A stretch of 64,000 nucleotides of DNA from Schaalia odontolytica (GTDB lineage Bacteria; Actinomycetota; Actinomycetes; Actinomycetales; Actinomycetaceae). Under the pieces are notes generated by a model. It saw nothing but the letters and a program-made list of their open reading frames with translations. It ran no database searches and had not been told where the DNA came from. Shown here in pieces: positions 27,410-36,708 of the stretch. Both the position numbers and the translations under genes were made by a program. Where the stretch lies: assembly GCF_024584435.1 (NCBI RefSeq), contig NZ_CP102197.1, forward strand, positions 1,612,001 through 1,676,000, read 5' to 3'. Every line of letters starts with the position of its first letter. Positions within the stretch are counted from its first letter, which is position 1.

Positions 27410-27573
27410 ACGGCACGGCCGGTCTTCATGTTTTCGGTGACGATAGCCCACAGGCGTTCACGCACTCGAGCACTGAGGGTGCCTACGAACACTCCTGGCG
27501 ATATCTCCATGAGCCACCGGGTGACGTGCCCGCGCAAACCCTCGGGGACGGCCGAAAGGACGAGCACGATCAC
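27385..27573 (-). pseudogene. cas2: cas2 (type I-E), truncated into the CRISPR array
   Basis: The first 55 residues are typical Cas2e: VLSAVPEGLRGHVTRWLMEI, GVFVGTLSARVRERLW. The family is usually 90-110 residues. Here the frame passes straight into the first array repeat, which supplies the last seven residues (FSPRERG) and the stop codon TGA. The missing half contains the strands that complete the Cas2 dimer and contact Cas1. The start is coupled to cas1 (ATGA). The array leader that normally follows cas2 is absent as well. A functional Cas1-Cas2 integrase is unlikely unless another cas2 exists elsewhere. Confidence 0.88.
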
Positions 27574-28532
27574 CAGGAGTCACTCTCCTCGTAGGAGACG
27601 CCCGCAGCCACCGTGCCCTCCCGGTCGTCCCACAATCGCAGGTCGTCGACGATTAGATCCTCCTCGTCTTGCGCCTCCAAGGCACCGGACACGGAGAGCA
27701 GTCCCCTAATGTCTGAGACGCATCGTTCCAGGAGCCGGAACTCTCGGATAGCATCACGGACGGCTTTGCGAGCGGAGGTACCCACGGCCTCGTCTGTCGG
27801 CGACGCGGCCACGTCGAAGGCGATCGGGATGGTCAGGTCTGCCTTGTACAGGTCTGCGATGTCATACACGAAAGACCTATACGTGCCGTTGTGCACGAAC
27901 CCCAGGCCCGGGCTGCAGCCCAGCGCGACGATCACCGCGTGAACGACCCCGTAGATCGCCGAGTTGGCCGCCGACAGCGCCTGGTTGACGACCGAGCCGT
28001 CCTCGAAGTGTTCGGGGTCGTACTCACGCCGGTCCCAGGGAACCCCGGTGCGCTGTGAATGCTGCCGGTACAGCCGACGCACCCGCGCACCCTCTCGTCC
28101 CCTCAGCTGCTGCAGGCTCAGCTTGGACACGTCCTCGCCCGAAAAACGCATCAGGTACATGTTGCGGGCGACTGAGAGCCTCATCGCGGGGTCGCTGACC
28201 GCACGCGCCTGCGCCTCCAGAAGACGAGAGGAACGCGAGGGCGGCGTGCCGTGCGCGTAGTAGCGCACCCCGTTCTCGCCGACCCACACGATGGTTGAGC
28301 CGCTCTCGGAGAGGACCGACACCGCCGAGTGCGTGATCCGGACCCCCGGCCCCAGCAGCAGCACGGACAGCGCCGCCGCTGGGACGTGGGCGATGCCATG
28401 CCCGTCGGCCACGGTGATCGCGTTCGAGTCGCGGTTGATCGTGCACCGCTCGACGTACAGGAACGTCAGGCGGTCGCGGACGCGCACCAGGTCTTTCGGG
28501 TCTGGTGGCCTCACCCCGGGGATGGGTCTCAT
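27570..28532 (-). CDS. cas1: CRISPR-associated endonuclease Cas1, type I-E
   Basis: Integrase subunit of spacer acquisition. 320 residues from the ATG at 28532, which overlaps the cas6e stop as ATGA (an upstream ATG at 28559 is in frame but not coupled). The metal site is intact: Glu in LRGREGARVRRLY, His in GFVHNGTYRSFVYD, Asp in DIADLYKADL. The gene looks healthy, but its partner cas2 is truncated. Confidence 0.95.
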   Translation of the reverse strand: MRPIPGVRPPDPKDLVRVRDRLTFLYVERCTINRDSNAITVADGHGIAHVPAAALSVLLLGPGVRITHSAVSVLSESGSTIVWVGENGVRYYAHGTPPSRSSRLLEAQARAVSDPAMRLSVARNMYLMRFSGEDVSKLSLQQLRGREGARVRRLYRQHSQRTGVPWDRREYDPEHFEDGSVVNQALSAANSAIYGVVHAVIVALGCSPGLGFVHNGTYRSFVYDIADLYKADLTIPIAFDVAASPTDEAVGTSARKAVRDAIREFRLLERCVSDIRGLLSVSGALEAQDEEDLIVDDLRLWDDREGTVAAGVSYEESDSW

Positions 28533-29290
28533 GGCCGGGCGAGGGTCATGAGGCCGCATCCGTAGGCTTTTCCTCTGCCGATCCCATGGACGAGGTGGCG
28601 GCGCAGCGCCTCGGGCTCCGTCACTTCGAGGACGCCTTCGAAGGTTGCGAGCGCCAGGGTCACGCGCTTCCCACCGCGGCTAAACTCGGCGGTACTCCGC
28701 TCCACCCCGTTGATCAGCAGGTTCGCTCCGTCGACGCGCTGACCGACCGAGTCCTCCAGGACGGGCAGGTCTCCCCCGTACTCGGCGGAGGAAACCACCC
28801 GGAAGCCGCAACGCCCCGCACGGTCCAGGACCCACTGCGTCTGCTGGTCCTGGGTAACGTGCGCGAGAACCTTCTTCTGGCCGCGCCCGTTGACCTGGCC
28901 GGCTTCCCTGAATGTGGGGTTGACGCACAGGCGGAAACCCCAGCGTTGACCGGCCTCAAGCCGGTCGAGGAAGCCATCCAGCTCGCGGACGACGACTCCC
29001 CCATCGGTTGCGTAACCGGCCTCCTCGACAATGTGCGAGGGGTCGGGAGGAACCGGGCTCGAGACGAAAAGCGCGTACGACGGACTTCCCACTTGAGGAC
29101 TGCCTTCACGGCTCGCCCGCCGTACGTCGGCGGGGCGGTCCAGGCGCCAGAGCACCCGGGGTGCCTCGCTCGCGTCGACGGCCCCTGGAGGGAAACAGTT
29201 TAAGACGGCCGCGTGCAGGATCTGACGGCTCCGAAGGAGCCGCCTCGCTCCCCTGCGATGCGGGTTGAGGTAGATGCGTGTCAGGAACAT
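28529..29290 (-). CDS. cas6e: Cas6e/CasE, crRNA-processing endoribonuclease
   Basis: 253 residues from the ATG at 29290 (MFLTRIYLNP), one base overlapping the cas5 stop. The open frame extends upstream inside cas5 but that part is shadow. C-terminal glycine-rich loop GIGRGKAYGCGL is the Cas6 hallmark that binds the repeat hairpin. It cleaves below the CCCCGC/GCGGGG stem, leaving the 5' handle. Member of Cascade. Confidence 0.93.
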   Translation of the reverse strand: MFLTRIYLNPHRRGARRLLRSRQILHAAVLNCFPPGAVDASEAPRVLWRLDRPADVRRASREGSPQVGSPSYALFVSSPVPPDPSHIVEEAGYATDGGVVVRELDGFLDRLEAGQRWGFRLCVNPTFREAGQVNGRGQKKVLAHVTQDQQTQWVLDRAGRCGFRVVSSAEYGGDLPVLEDSVGQRVDGANLLINGVERSTAEFSRGGKRVTLALATFEGVLEVTEPEALRRHLVHGIGRGKAYGCGLMTLARP

Positions 29291-30018
29291 CAGAGCACCT
29301 CCATCGGGTCGTGGACGAGGCCGGGGTCGCCCTGAGGGGTTGCAGGCACGTACTCGGGGTTCTCCAGGTCGACTCTCGTCTCCTCGACGGTCCTCAGCGT
29401 GTACCTGCGGTGCTCCGAATCGAAGCTGACCGGCACATCCTGAAGAGTGTGTTCGGAGGAGGCACCCACCTCGGTCGGGATGATTCCTTGATCTGCGACG
29501 ACACGAATCGGAACGCACCGCTCGTGGCTCAGCTTCTTCTGGTAGTACTTGGAAGCCAACCAAGGTGTTTCGCGGACGGCATCCCACGCACTGCTCTCGC
29601 GGACGGCGAGACGAAGCGGCAATGTCGGAGGACACGAGCGTCGCCCGAGATAGAGGGGGAACGCGGGGCGCGTGATCGCCCGGGCAAGCCCGTCGATCAG
29701 TTCCCCGGGTCCCTCGATGAATGCGCCGAATGTAGCATCCGCCCAGTAGAAGCGCTCGGACAACGGCATCGGCGTGTCCCCCCTGTGGGCCGTGTGGAAG
29801 TCGCGGAGCAAGTGCCCCGGCTGGTCGACCCGCACCGCGACGCGAAGCTTGGCCAGGTCCTCAATCGGATCGCTGCGCCTCCGGCCCTGCGCCGCTGCGA
29901 GCAGACCGACCAGCGCACTTTTCGTGGGAAAAGCCTCCGTCGACCTGCGCGTGAACCGACTGGTGGCCCCCCACGACTGCATGGGGCCAGCCAGTCTCAA
30001 GACGAGTACCGCGCTCAT
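29290..30018 (-). CDS. cas5e: Cas5e/CasD, Cascade subunit
   Basis: 242 residues, ATG at 30018 overlapping the cas7 stop by four bases. N-terminus LRLAGPMQSWG with downstream PTKSALVGLLAAA is diagnostic of Cas5e. In Cascade it caps the 5' handle of the crRNA next to Cas8e. Confidence 0.95.
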   Translation of the reverse strand: MSAVLVLRLAGPMQSWGATSRFTRRSTEAFPTKSALVGLLAAAQGRRRSDPIEDLAKLRVAVRVDQPGHLLRDFHTAHRGDTPMPLSERFYWADATFGAFIEGPGELIDGLARAITRPAFPLYLGRRSCPPTLPLRLAVRESSAWDAVRETPWLASKYYQKKLSHERCVPIRVVADQGIIPTEVGASSEHTLQDVPVSFDSEHRRYTLRTVEETRVDLENPEYVPATPQGDPGLVHDPMEVL

Positions 30019-31139
30019 CGCGTTCCCCGCACCGCTTCCACGGTTGCCCCGCCGAGGTCGACAAGCTTTACCTGGCTGCCCAGCGCTCCGAAGTCCGCTC
30101 CACGAGGCGTGGTCCACGAAACGAGAGATCTGACGGCGTCAAGGCCGGTGAGGTCACGAAGCTGGGACTCGAACTCGACGAAACGCTCAACCGCCGGGCC
30201 AGCAAAGCCGCTTCGGTCCGAAACGATGGGTTCCTCAAAGGCCCCGCTCATGTTGATCGGCTGGTCGGCGCGCACCTGGACGAGGACCGCGTCGGGCAGG
30301 GTGCGGTTCCCGAAGGTGGTGATCTTGCCGGTCGGCATGGAGCGCACGAAGCTGTCCACGAAGAGTTCGATCGCGCGGTCGGCGACGGCATCATCCCCGA
30401 GATTCTCGCGCAGCAGGTCCACGTTGATCGTCGCGTAGCGGTACACCGTGGCCGAGGCGAACTCGATCGTACCGATCATTCCCGCTCCCTCATCGGCCTC
30501 GTCGCTGCGCTTCTTCTCGTCGTCCACGGCCGTGTAGTAGTCGTACTCGCGCTCGACCGCCCCAACGCCGATCGCGTGGGCGACCTGGCAGGCGGCGTCG
30601 ACGTTGAGGGCGTTCGGTTCTGCGACCATGCGCCCAAACAGTGCGATGTCGATGGAGTGGTTTGTATCAACCAAGCCGCGAGGCTTGAGTTCTTTGAAGG
30701 CCGCCGCGGGATCGGACTGCTCAGCGACCGAGATCAGCGCGTCAGCGACGTGCTCGATCTGCTTGGCCGACAGGAAGACGAGGAACCCAGCTTCCTTCAG
30801 CTCCTGTTCGGTCTTCTTACCGCGCGGCTCGGTGAGCTTGAAACCGATCGCCTTCAGACCCATCTCAGCGAGTTCAACTGCCCGAGGTTCCAGGTCCGGA
30901 CGCTTCTCCCCGATCGTGCGGGCGACCAGCTCGACGATCTTCTTGGTGCGCACCCCGTAGTTGCCGTCCGAAATCTTCCCCTCAAAGTCCTGGCGGGTCG
31001 CGCGCTTAATTGCCTGCGAGGAGATACGCATGCGACTCACGCCTCCAAAGGTCGCGCTCTTGGGCGCGCCGGTGTCGTCCCTGTTCGGGTTCGAGGGGGG
31101 GAGGGTCTGGAGAACGTGGATATCAACGAAGACAGACAT
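30015..31139 (-). CDS. cas7e: Cas7e/CasC/Cse4, crRNA backbone subunit
   Basis: 374 residues; start at 31139 (MSVFVDIHVLQTLPPSNPNR) with AAGGAAAG upstream. Contains the RMRISSQAIKRATR segment typical of Cse4. Forms the helical backbone in Cascade, flipping out every sixth base of the spacer; this matters for the mini-CRISPR upstream of cas3. There is a 48-base gap to cas11, the largest in the operon. Confidence 0.96.
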   Translation of the reverse strand: MSVFVDIHVLQTLPPSNPNRDDTGAPKSATFGGVSRMRISSQAIKRATRQDFEGKISDGNYGVRTKKIVELVARTIGEKRPDLEPRAVELAEMGLKAIGFKLTEPRGKKTEQELKEAGFLVFLSAKQIEHVADALISVAEQSDPAAAFKELKPRGLVDTNHSIDIALFGRMVAEPNALNVDAACQVAHAIGVGAVEREYDYYTAVDDEKKRSDEADEGAGMIGTIEFASATVYRYATINVDLLRENLGDDAVADRAIELFVDSFVRSMPTGKITTFGNRTLPDAVLVQVRADQPINMSGAFEEPIVSDRSGFAGPAVERFVEFESQLRDLTGLDAVRSLVSWTTPRGADFGALGSQVKLVDLGGATVEAVRGTR

Positions 31140-31187
31140 TGTCTTTCCTTTCACTTGCTGTTTGTGATCGTGTTGCCGCGTCCGATG

Positions 31188-31838
31188 TCACTTATCAGAC
31201 GCTGTTTCGGATTGGATCGGTTGAGAGGTTCGGGCGAATTGGCGGCCCCAGTCGCGCATGACGGAGGCGCGACGGCTCGGGTCCTGCCAGGTGAAGAGGT
31301 CGGCGGCGAGGCCCGCGTAACTGCAGGGAATCTCCGCGGCCTCGAGCTGGGAGACGAGCGAGCGCAGGTGGATCAGCAGCCCCGCGAACGTCGGGGCCTG
31401 AACCGCCGCGGCGAAGCGTCGGTAGACCGGTGTTTCCTCTGCGCGCCGCTCCCCTCGCTGTCCCTCCGCGACGACGCGGATAGCCGAAGCAAAACTTCGA
31501 GGGTGCGGGGAGCTGTCGTGCATGGGCCTCGAGTTTGATCCCTGGTGCAGCGCCCATAGGGTGAGCGCACCGTGGACGGCGTTTTCCCCCCGCGTGGGTG
31601 CGTCGCCCAAATAACCCGAGCGGTCGTCAAGTGTCAGGTCCCATATCTCCGGGACCGTCCCGACTTCCCTACCGAGTGCTCCGCGCAGCTGTGCGCGTTG
31701 CGCACGAGCCGCTGGACTATCCTTCGACAGCCTGTGGACGATCAGGCCATTGACACGACCGTAAACGGACGTGTCGGAGGCCAGTCCCCGAGTTTCTTGA
31801 TCCGGAGGAGTCTCCGGATCAGCAACAATGCTGGTCAT
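31188..31838 (-). CDS. cas11: Cas11e/CasB/Cse2, Cascade small subunit
   Basis: 216 residues, start coupled to cas8e (ATGA). Family marks: VYGRVNGLIVHRL near the N-terminus, ENAVHGALTLWALHQG in the middle, then a helical C-terminus. Forms the inner belly of Cascade and stabilises the displaced strand. Confidence 0.92.
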   Translation of the reverse strand: MTSIVADPETPPDQETRGLASDTSVYGRVNGLIVHRLSKDSPAARAQRAQLRGALGREVGTVPEIWDLTLDDRSGYLGDAPTRGENAVHGALTLWALHQGSNSRPMHDSSPHPRSFASAIRVVAEGQRGERRAEETPVYRRFAAAVQAPTFAGLLIHLRSLVSQLEAAEIPCSYAGLAADLFTWQDPSRRASVMRDWGRQFARTSQPIQSETASDK

Positions 31839-33505
31839 TTCGTTCCTTCCTGTTTGCTATCCGGGTTCGGCACGATCCTTTCCAGTGCCGACTTGAAGTA
31901 GTTTTCGGCGATGCCGACGTTGAGGTATCCCCTACCGGTATCCCGTCCGATAATCGCCGATGAGGACGCGGAAGCGACGAGTTCCTGAGACAGGTCTTTG
32001 CCGCACTGACGTAGAGTCCGCTTCCAGTTCCGTCCAACTTCTTCCGCGTCTCGGTGGCCGTCTACCTGCGTGACCCAGCTTCTGAAAGGGTCGTCGACAA
32101 CGGAGAAGAACCGGGCTTTCGCTCGATCTCTCGCACCGTCACCCGCGCCTTCGCCGCTCTCCCCCGCGGCGCGGGCGAGATTCGCCGCGAGCGTCCCGAT
32201 GGCTCTTGCGACTTCCTCGGTGAGCCGCACCTGTTGGTCAATCAAGGTCGACAGTCTTTCTTGTTCGGCGCGCATGGCCGCGACAGACAGCGTGAGTTCG
32301 TCGGAGTAGATGTCCTCAAAGGTCGCTTCCTGAGGACCGTATGTGACGCCGACGGCCTGAATCCTCATGTGTGTCGGGTAGCTCGACTCCAGCATTGCTT
32401 CCTTGAGTTGAGAATGAAAACTCAGGGTCGCGCACTGCATGAATTCCGGCTTCGGCTGTTTGTCGTGCCCCGGCACCTCGGCGACGGTGGGCAGAGTGCC
32501 GGGCAGGTTGCGCCACAGGGCTCGTCCCGCCTCGAACTTACGAGGCATGTAGACGTCCTGCTTGAACTTCTTGGACTGGGGAAGCGAGTAGCGCCACAAG
32601 CTCTGCGGCTCGTAACGATGCATTTGCTGGGGAGCCAGCTTGTCTCCCTGGGCAAGGACGACTCCCGTCACCCCGGCGCGGTCGCCGACCAGCCTGATTC
32701 TGCGAGAATGCCACGTCAAGAGGCGGGGAATGCTCAGCTCCCTGGGGGTTCCCGCCGGGTCGAGGAGCGAGTAATCCCCCCGCACCGCGCTTTCGGGTTC
32801 GCTTGACTCCCAGCTGCATGCCTCCCACTGGGAGGTACTCTCAACTCCCCGCAGCTCGCCCGTATCCTCGGGAATGAGGTTGAGAAGCAGGGTTTCGCCA
32901 AGGTTCCTTCCCTTGATCCAGACGATGCCCAAGTGGCCGCACCACGCGGGGCCGATCGGATATCCTTTCCCACCTTTGACCTGCGTGTCGCCGACTGCGC
33001 CGGACCGGATACCTGAGGGGTCGTACGCCTGGGCGTGCACGAGCCAGCGAGCCGCTTCCGCCGCAGAGATGCACGCTATGGCTTTCCCCTGCCGGGTGGT
33101 GAAGAACTGTTCCCCGTTGGGAACGTCAGCTATTAGCTTCTCCAACCCGGATACTGAGTCTTTCGCCGTGCGCAGATCGGCTACCTGCATGAAGGGATAG
33201 CGCCCCCCAAAGAGGTAGAAGCGGTCCCGCCACTTCTCGAGGTAGTCGATCATCTCCTCGGTGGGGGCTCCCTCCGCAAACTGCTCAAGCCATTCCTCCT
33301 CGTCGCAGGGGGCGGCGACCCGGTACGCGACCGCGAGGATCAGGCGTTGGATCGCAATGCTTTGCGTGGGTAGCTCGCACGCCAGGTCAGCGATGTCAGT
33401 CGCTCGACGCACCAGGTCGAGCAGCCCGACTTCGATGATGGCCCCGTCGAGGAGCCGGACGGGTATCCACGGATCGTCGAGCAGGTTGTACTCAGGGCTG
33501 TTCAT
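31835..33505 (-). CDS. cas8e: Cas8e/CasA/Cse1, large subunit (PAM recognition)
   Basis: 556 residues, opening YNLLDDPWIPV as in nearly all Cse1 proteins. Recognises the PAM and recruits Cas3. Starts 14 bases before the cas3 stop codon, so the two are coupled. No frameshift seen. Confidence 0.95.
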   Translation of the reverse strand: MNSPEYNLLDDPWIPVRLLDGAIIEVGLLDLVRRATDIADLACELPTQSIAIQRLILAVAYRVAAPCDEEEWLEQFAEGAPTEEMIDYLEKWRDRFYLFGGRYPFMQVADLRTAKDSVSGLEKLIADVPNGEQFFTTRQGKAIACISAAEAARWLVHAQAYDPSGIRSGAVGDTQVKGGKGYPIGPAWCGHLGIVWIKGRNLGETLLLNLIPEDTGELRGVESTSQWEACSWESSEPESAVRGDYSLLDPAGTPRELSIPRLLTWHSRRIRLVGDRAGVTGVVLAQGDKLAPQQMHRYEPQSLWRYSLPQSKKFKQDVYMPRKFEAGRALWRNLPGTLPTVAEVPGHDKQPKPEFMQCATLSFHSQLKEAMLESSYPTHMRIQAVGVTYGPQEATFEDIYSDELTLSVAAMRAEQERLSTLIDQQVRLTEEVARAIGTLAANLARAAGESGEGAGDGARDRAKARFFSVVDDPFRSWVTQVDGHRDAEEVGRNWKRTLRQCGKDLSQELVASASSSAIIGRDTGRGYLNVGIAENYFKSALERIVPNPDSKQEGTK

Positions 33506-36494
33506 TGGTCCAGATCTCCATTCCTTTTTCTGGGGAGTAGGTCAGGGTGCGTCCGCACAGGTCGCGTCTCAGACGCGTCCCGTCGGGGCTTCGATACATT
33601 GCGAGAATTAGTTCTCCTGCCAGGAGTGGGTGCTCGCTGCACGCCCACCCCCGGGGGATGGGGTCTTCCCAGATGGCTTGTGCCACTTCATCCACCGTCT
33701 GGTCGACGCTCTGCCCGCGAGCGCGGAAGGCCCACGGTGGCAGGGATACGCTCCACGAGCACATCTCGGGGATGCGTCCGCGCGCGTTGTACTCGCCGAC
33801 TTCCAGATGCTGGTCTTGCGGCGTGGTTCCACTAAGCGGGGGCGGCACCGGCGCGTTACCCAGCTCGGGGTCGAGGGCGACGACGAGGACGGGGATCTGG
33901 TCTTCGCCGTCTCGGATTGCGGCTCGTGCCAAGGCGATTGCGGGCCCGTATTTGTCGTCTCCGGTGGCGGCGTTACCCTGGAATTTCTCCTCGAGTTTGG
34001 GTGCTTTCCACCGGGGGATGTTAGCCCCGTCAAGGCACCAGATGCTCGCTTTCATCCGTGACTGTGCGTTTTTCTGGTCTCTTGCTGCCAGTGCTTCTTC
34101 GAGGGCGCTCGCCCACTGCGGGGGTCCGACGGTTTCCGTGTCCTGGTAGGCCAACGCCGTGAGCCGCGCGTAGTCGATGGGTTCGCTGACCGTGATCTGT
34201 CCTTGATCGGCGAGTATTCCGAGCATCCGCAGTACCGAGTGGCGCGAGTAGACGTAGTCGGTCCCGCTGGAGTACGACCAGGGAGTGGCGGCCAGGTCCT
34301 CTACGAGGACGAGGCACCGGGCCTCGCGCAGCCCCGCGGGGCGGTTGCCCCGATCGTGGCGGTGGAGTCGCCCGATGCGCTGTAGCACGAGGTCCATGGG
34401 AGCGGGATCGGTGAGCATGAGGTCGAAGTCGACATCGAGGCTCTGTTCGATGACTTGTGTGGCGACGACGATGTGGCGGGCGGGCCGCCGCCCGCCGTCC
34501 TTCCCGAAGAGCTCGAGCATCCGTCGATCGCGCGCCGCACGTTCGGCGGCTAGGAAGCGCGAGTGAAGAAGCGTCGTCTGGTCGCGACCGAAAACCTTCT
34601 TGACGGCGTCGTATGTTTCCTGGGCTTCACGGACGGTGTTGCGTATGACGACCGCGCACCCTCCGTCACCCAGCTCAAGCTCAAGCAGCTCGGCGATCTC
34701 CTCGGGGGTTTGCACCCGAGTCGGGATGATCCGCTTAGTCGCCTCCGGCTCGCCCTCAATCTCGTGAACGCGTACGCCACCCGAAGACACCGTCGAGATC
34801 ACGGGGTACCCAATCACGTCATCCGCCAACCCTGCGGTGTCGGACGCGGAACCGCGACCGCGTCGATAGGCCTCAAGGAGTGCCCGTCGGCGCGCGGGCG
34901 GCAGGGTGGCCGAGAGCAGGACGACCGGGATCCCGTACATGCCGAGCCACATGAGCGCGGCTTCCAGGTAGGTCTCCATGTACTCGTCGGCTGCGTGCAC
35001 CTCGTCGATGACGACGACCTTTCCCATGAGGCCGAGGTGGCGCACCAGCACGTGGCGGGATCTGAGGGCGGCCAGAAGCACCTGGTCGATCGTGCCCACC
35101 ACGACGGGCGACAGGGTCGAACGCCATCTCTGCCCCATCCATCGGCTCGCATGCAGACCCATGTCCTCTTCGTCGTCGTGCACTTCGAGGGGGCTGGTGC
35201 CTTTGTCGAGTAGTTTCATGAACGAGTCGTTCAGGCTGTTCTTGCCGTGGGCGAGCTGGATGCCGAGCCTTTGAGGCTCGTCGCCGAGGATGCTGGTGAG
35301 CCAGCCGACGACGCGCTCGAACATTGCATTCGTTGTGGCCTGCGTTGGCAGCGCGATGAAAACTCCTTGCAGCCCGCGAGCGCGCATGAGTACTTCGGTG
35401 GCGGCCAGGGCCAGTTCGGTCTTCCCGGAGCCCGGTGGGGCTTCGACGATCATCAGGTCCGGATCCTCGGCGGCGGCGATCTCGATGGCTGCCCGCTGGG
35501 CGTTCGTCGGCTGGTACGAGGCCGGCCACCCGAAGCGGTGCCGGTAGAAATCCCCGATCGATTGGGGGAGCATCGTGGGGACCCGCAGAGGCCCTGGGAA
35601 GGCGGCTCTCTTCCAGCCGCGTTCGGCGCGCTCTCGTTGTTGGTCGGCGCTCAGTTCTGGGTAGCCGTGAATCGATAGCTTGCCATGCTTCTTGTCGGGG
35701 CGGGGACGCAGTGGGAAGTAGTCCTCGTTGGAGGCCAGCCAGTCGGCGATGACGAGGGCCGAGGCGTAGGCCGATGCGACCGCGATAGGGAGTTCGGGCA
35801 GGGCGGTGCCGGGAGCGTTGAGGGGGAAGCCGCTGCGGCGAGCCATCCAGCTCAGAATTTCCGCACGCGCCTGCGCCCAGCGTTCGTCATCTTTCGCGGA
35901 TCCTTCCTGATAGTCGTACTGTTGGTGTGCGACTCGCACGGCAACTGAGTCGGGGTATCGGCCGTGGTGGATCCCCAAGAGGATCGCCCACTGTCGGGCA
36001 CGTCTCGCATTGGCGCCCCCGCGAGCGATCTCGTCTTGGAGGGCAAACTGGCTGACGAGGCCGTGAGGCAGGTAGGCGCGCTCGGGATAGTCGCTTTTGC
36101 GCATGACGGTGAGTCCCTGGTCTCGGACGAGATCCGCCAGGTCGGAGCGCTGGCATGCGAATTGGGGACTGACTTTTCCTGCGTCGTGACTACCGGCAAG
36201 GAAGACGAAGGCCGTCCGAGCCTTTTCCTGATCCCCGTTCCACACGGACGCCATGAGCTGACGATGATGATCGCTCAGGTATTCGTCGAACAGGTATCCC
36301 GCGACGTCTGCGGCGTCCATCAGATGCTGAGCGACCGAGAGCCAGGTCTGATCATTGCCGCTCTTGGCCCAAAAGCTCCTGGCCAACTCGGATAGCTGCG
36401 ACGCATCCATTTCTGGCTGGACATCGGGAAAATCGGGGAGATCCGCGACCACCCGCAACGCGGGTACTGGACCACCCTTGGGTTTTCTGGCCAT
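33492..36494 (-). CDS. cas3: Cas3, HD nuclease-helicase
   Basis: 1000 residues from the ATG at 36494 (MARKPKGG) with AAGGAGG upstream. N-terminal HD domain: SHDAGKVSPQF, then LPHGLVSQ and LGIHHGRYPDS. SF2 helicase: Walker A APPGSGKTELA, motif II DEVHAADEY, motif III LLSATLPP, and QRIGRLHRHDR (motif VI). All catalytic motifs are intact, so interference should work. First gene of the cas operon, with an untranslated leader of about 145 bases from the proposed promoter. Confidence 0.97.
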   Translation of the reverse strand: MARKPKGGPVPALRVVADLPDFPDVQPEMDASQLSELARSFWAKSGNDQTWLSVAQHLMDAADVAGYLFDEYLSDHHRQLMASVWNGDQEKARTAFVFLAGSHDAGKVSPQFACQRSDLADLVRDQGLTVMRKSDYPERAYLPHGLVSQFALQDEIARGGANARRARQWAILLGIHHGRYPDSVAVRVAHQQYDYQEGSAKDDERWAQARAEILSWMARRSGFPLNAPGTALPELPIAVASAYASALVIADWLASNEDYFPLRPRPDKKHGKLSIHGYPELSADQQRERAERGWKRAAFPGPLRVPTMLPQSIGDFYRHRFGWPASYQPTNAQRAAIEIAAAEDPDLMIVEAPPGSGKTELALAATEVLMRARGLQGVFIALPTQATTNAMFERVVGWLTSILGDEPQRLGIQLAHGKNSLNDSFMKLLDKGTSPLEVHDDEEDMGLHASRWMGQRWRSTLSPVVVGTIDQVLLAALRSRHVLVRHLGLMGKVVVIDEVHAADEYMETYLEAALMWLGMYGIPVVLLSATLPPARRRALLEAYRRGRGSASDTAGLADDVIGYPVISTVSSGGVRVHEIEGEPEATKRIIPTRVQTPEEIAELLELELGDGGCAVVIRNTVREAQETYDAVKKVFGRDQTTLLHSRFLAAERAARDRRMLELFGKDGGRRPARHIVVATQVIEQSLDVDFDLMLTDPAPMDLVLQRIGRLHRHDRGNRPAGLREARCLVLVEDLAATPWSYSSGTDYVYSRHSVLRMLGILADQGQITVSEPIDYARLTALAYQDTETVGPPQWASALEEALAARDQKNAQSRMKASIWCLDGANIPRWKAPKLEEKFQGNAATGDDKYGPAIALARAAIRDGEDQIPVLVVALDPELGNAPVPPPLSGTTPQDQHLEVGEYNARGRIPEMCSWSVSLPPWAFRARGQSVDQTVDEVAQAIWEDPIPRGWACSEHPLLAGELILAMYRSPDGTRLRRDLCGRTLTYSPEKGMEIWTNEQP

Positions 36495-36582
36495 TTTTCC
36501 TCCTTGAATCAAAACCATCTTCGAAGGAGCCAAATCGCGCTAACATGAACGAAACCGGTTACTCAGAAAATGTTGAGCTCGA

Positions 36583-36619
36583 CAACCCCGACGGAATCGC
36601 CGCCGACCCATCGGGGTTG
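36583..36619 (-). other. Hairpin in the cas3 mRNA leader
   Basis: CAACCCCGA and TCGGGGTTG form a perfect 9-bp stem around a 19-base loop, between the proposed cas promoter and the cas3 start. It could terminate read-through from the mini-CRISPR, attenuate cas3, or stabilise the mRNA. Confidence 0.5.
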
Positions 36620-36641
36620 ATGGGTTAACCATAACATTCAA

Positions 36642-36664
36642 TTCACTCTTATACAATACATGTT
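36642..36664 (-). promoter_or_regulatory. Proposed cas operon promoter and crRNA-like target site
   Basis: On the minus strand a TATAAG -10-like box (36648-36653) lies in an AT-rich island about 150 bases before cas3; no strong -35 is seen (TTGAAA at 36663-36668 is a poor-spacing candidate). Overlapping it, 36642-36661 matches the mini-CRISPR spacer at 11 of the first 14 bases (ATGTATTGTATAAG against ATGTAGTGCATCAG). AAC flanks it at the PAM position (36662-36664). Cascade sitting here would cover the -10 region. Confidence 0.55.
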
Positions 36665-36708
36665 TCAAATTACCGTCGCGAACGGCCGCTGGAAGCGGGA
36701 CACAGCAA

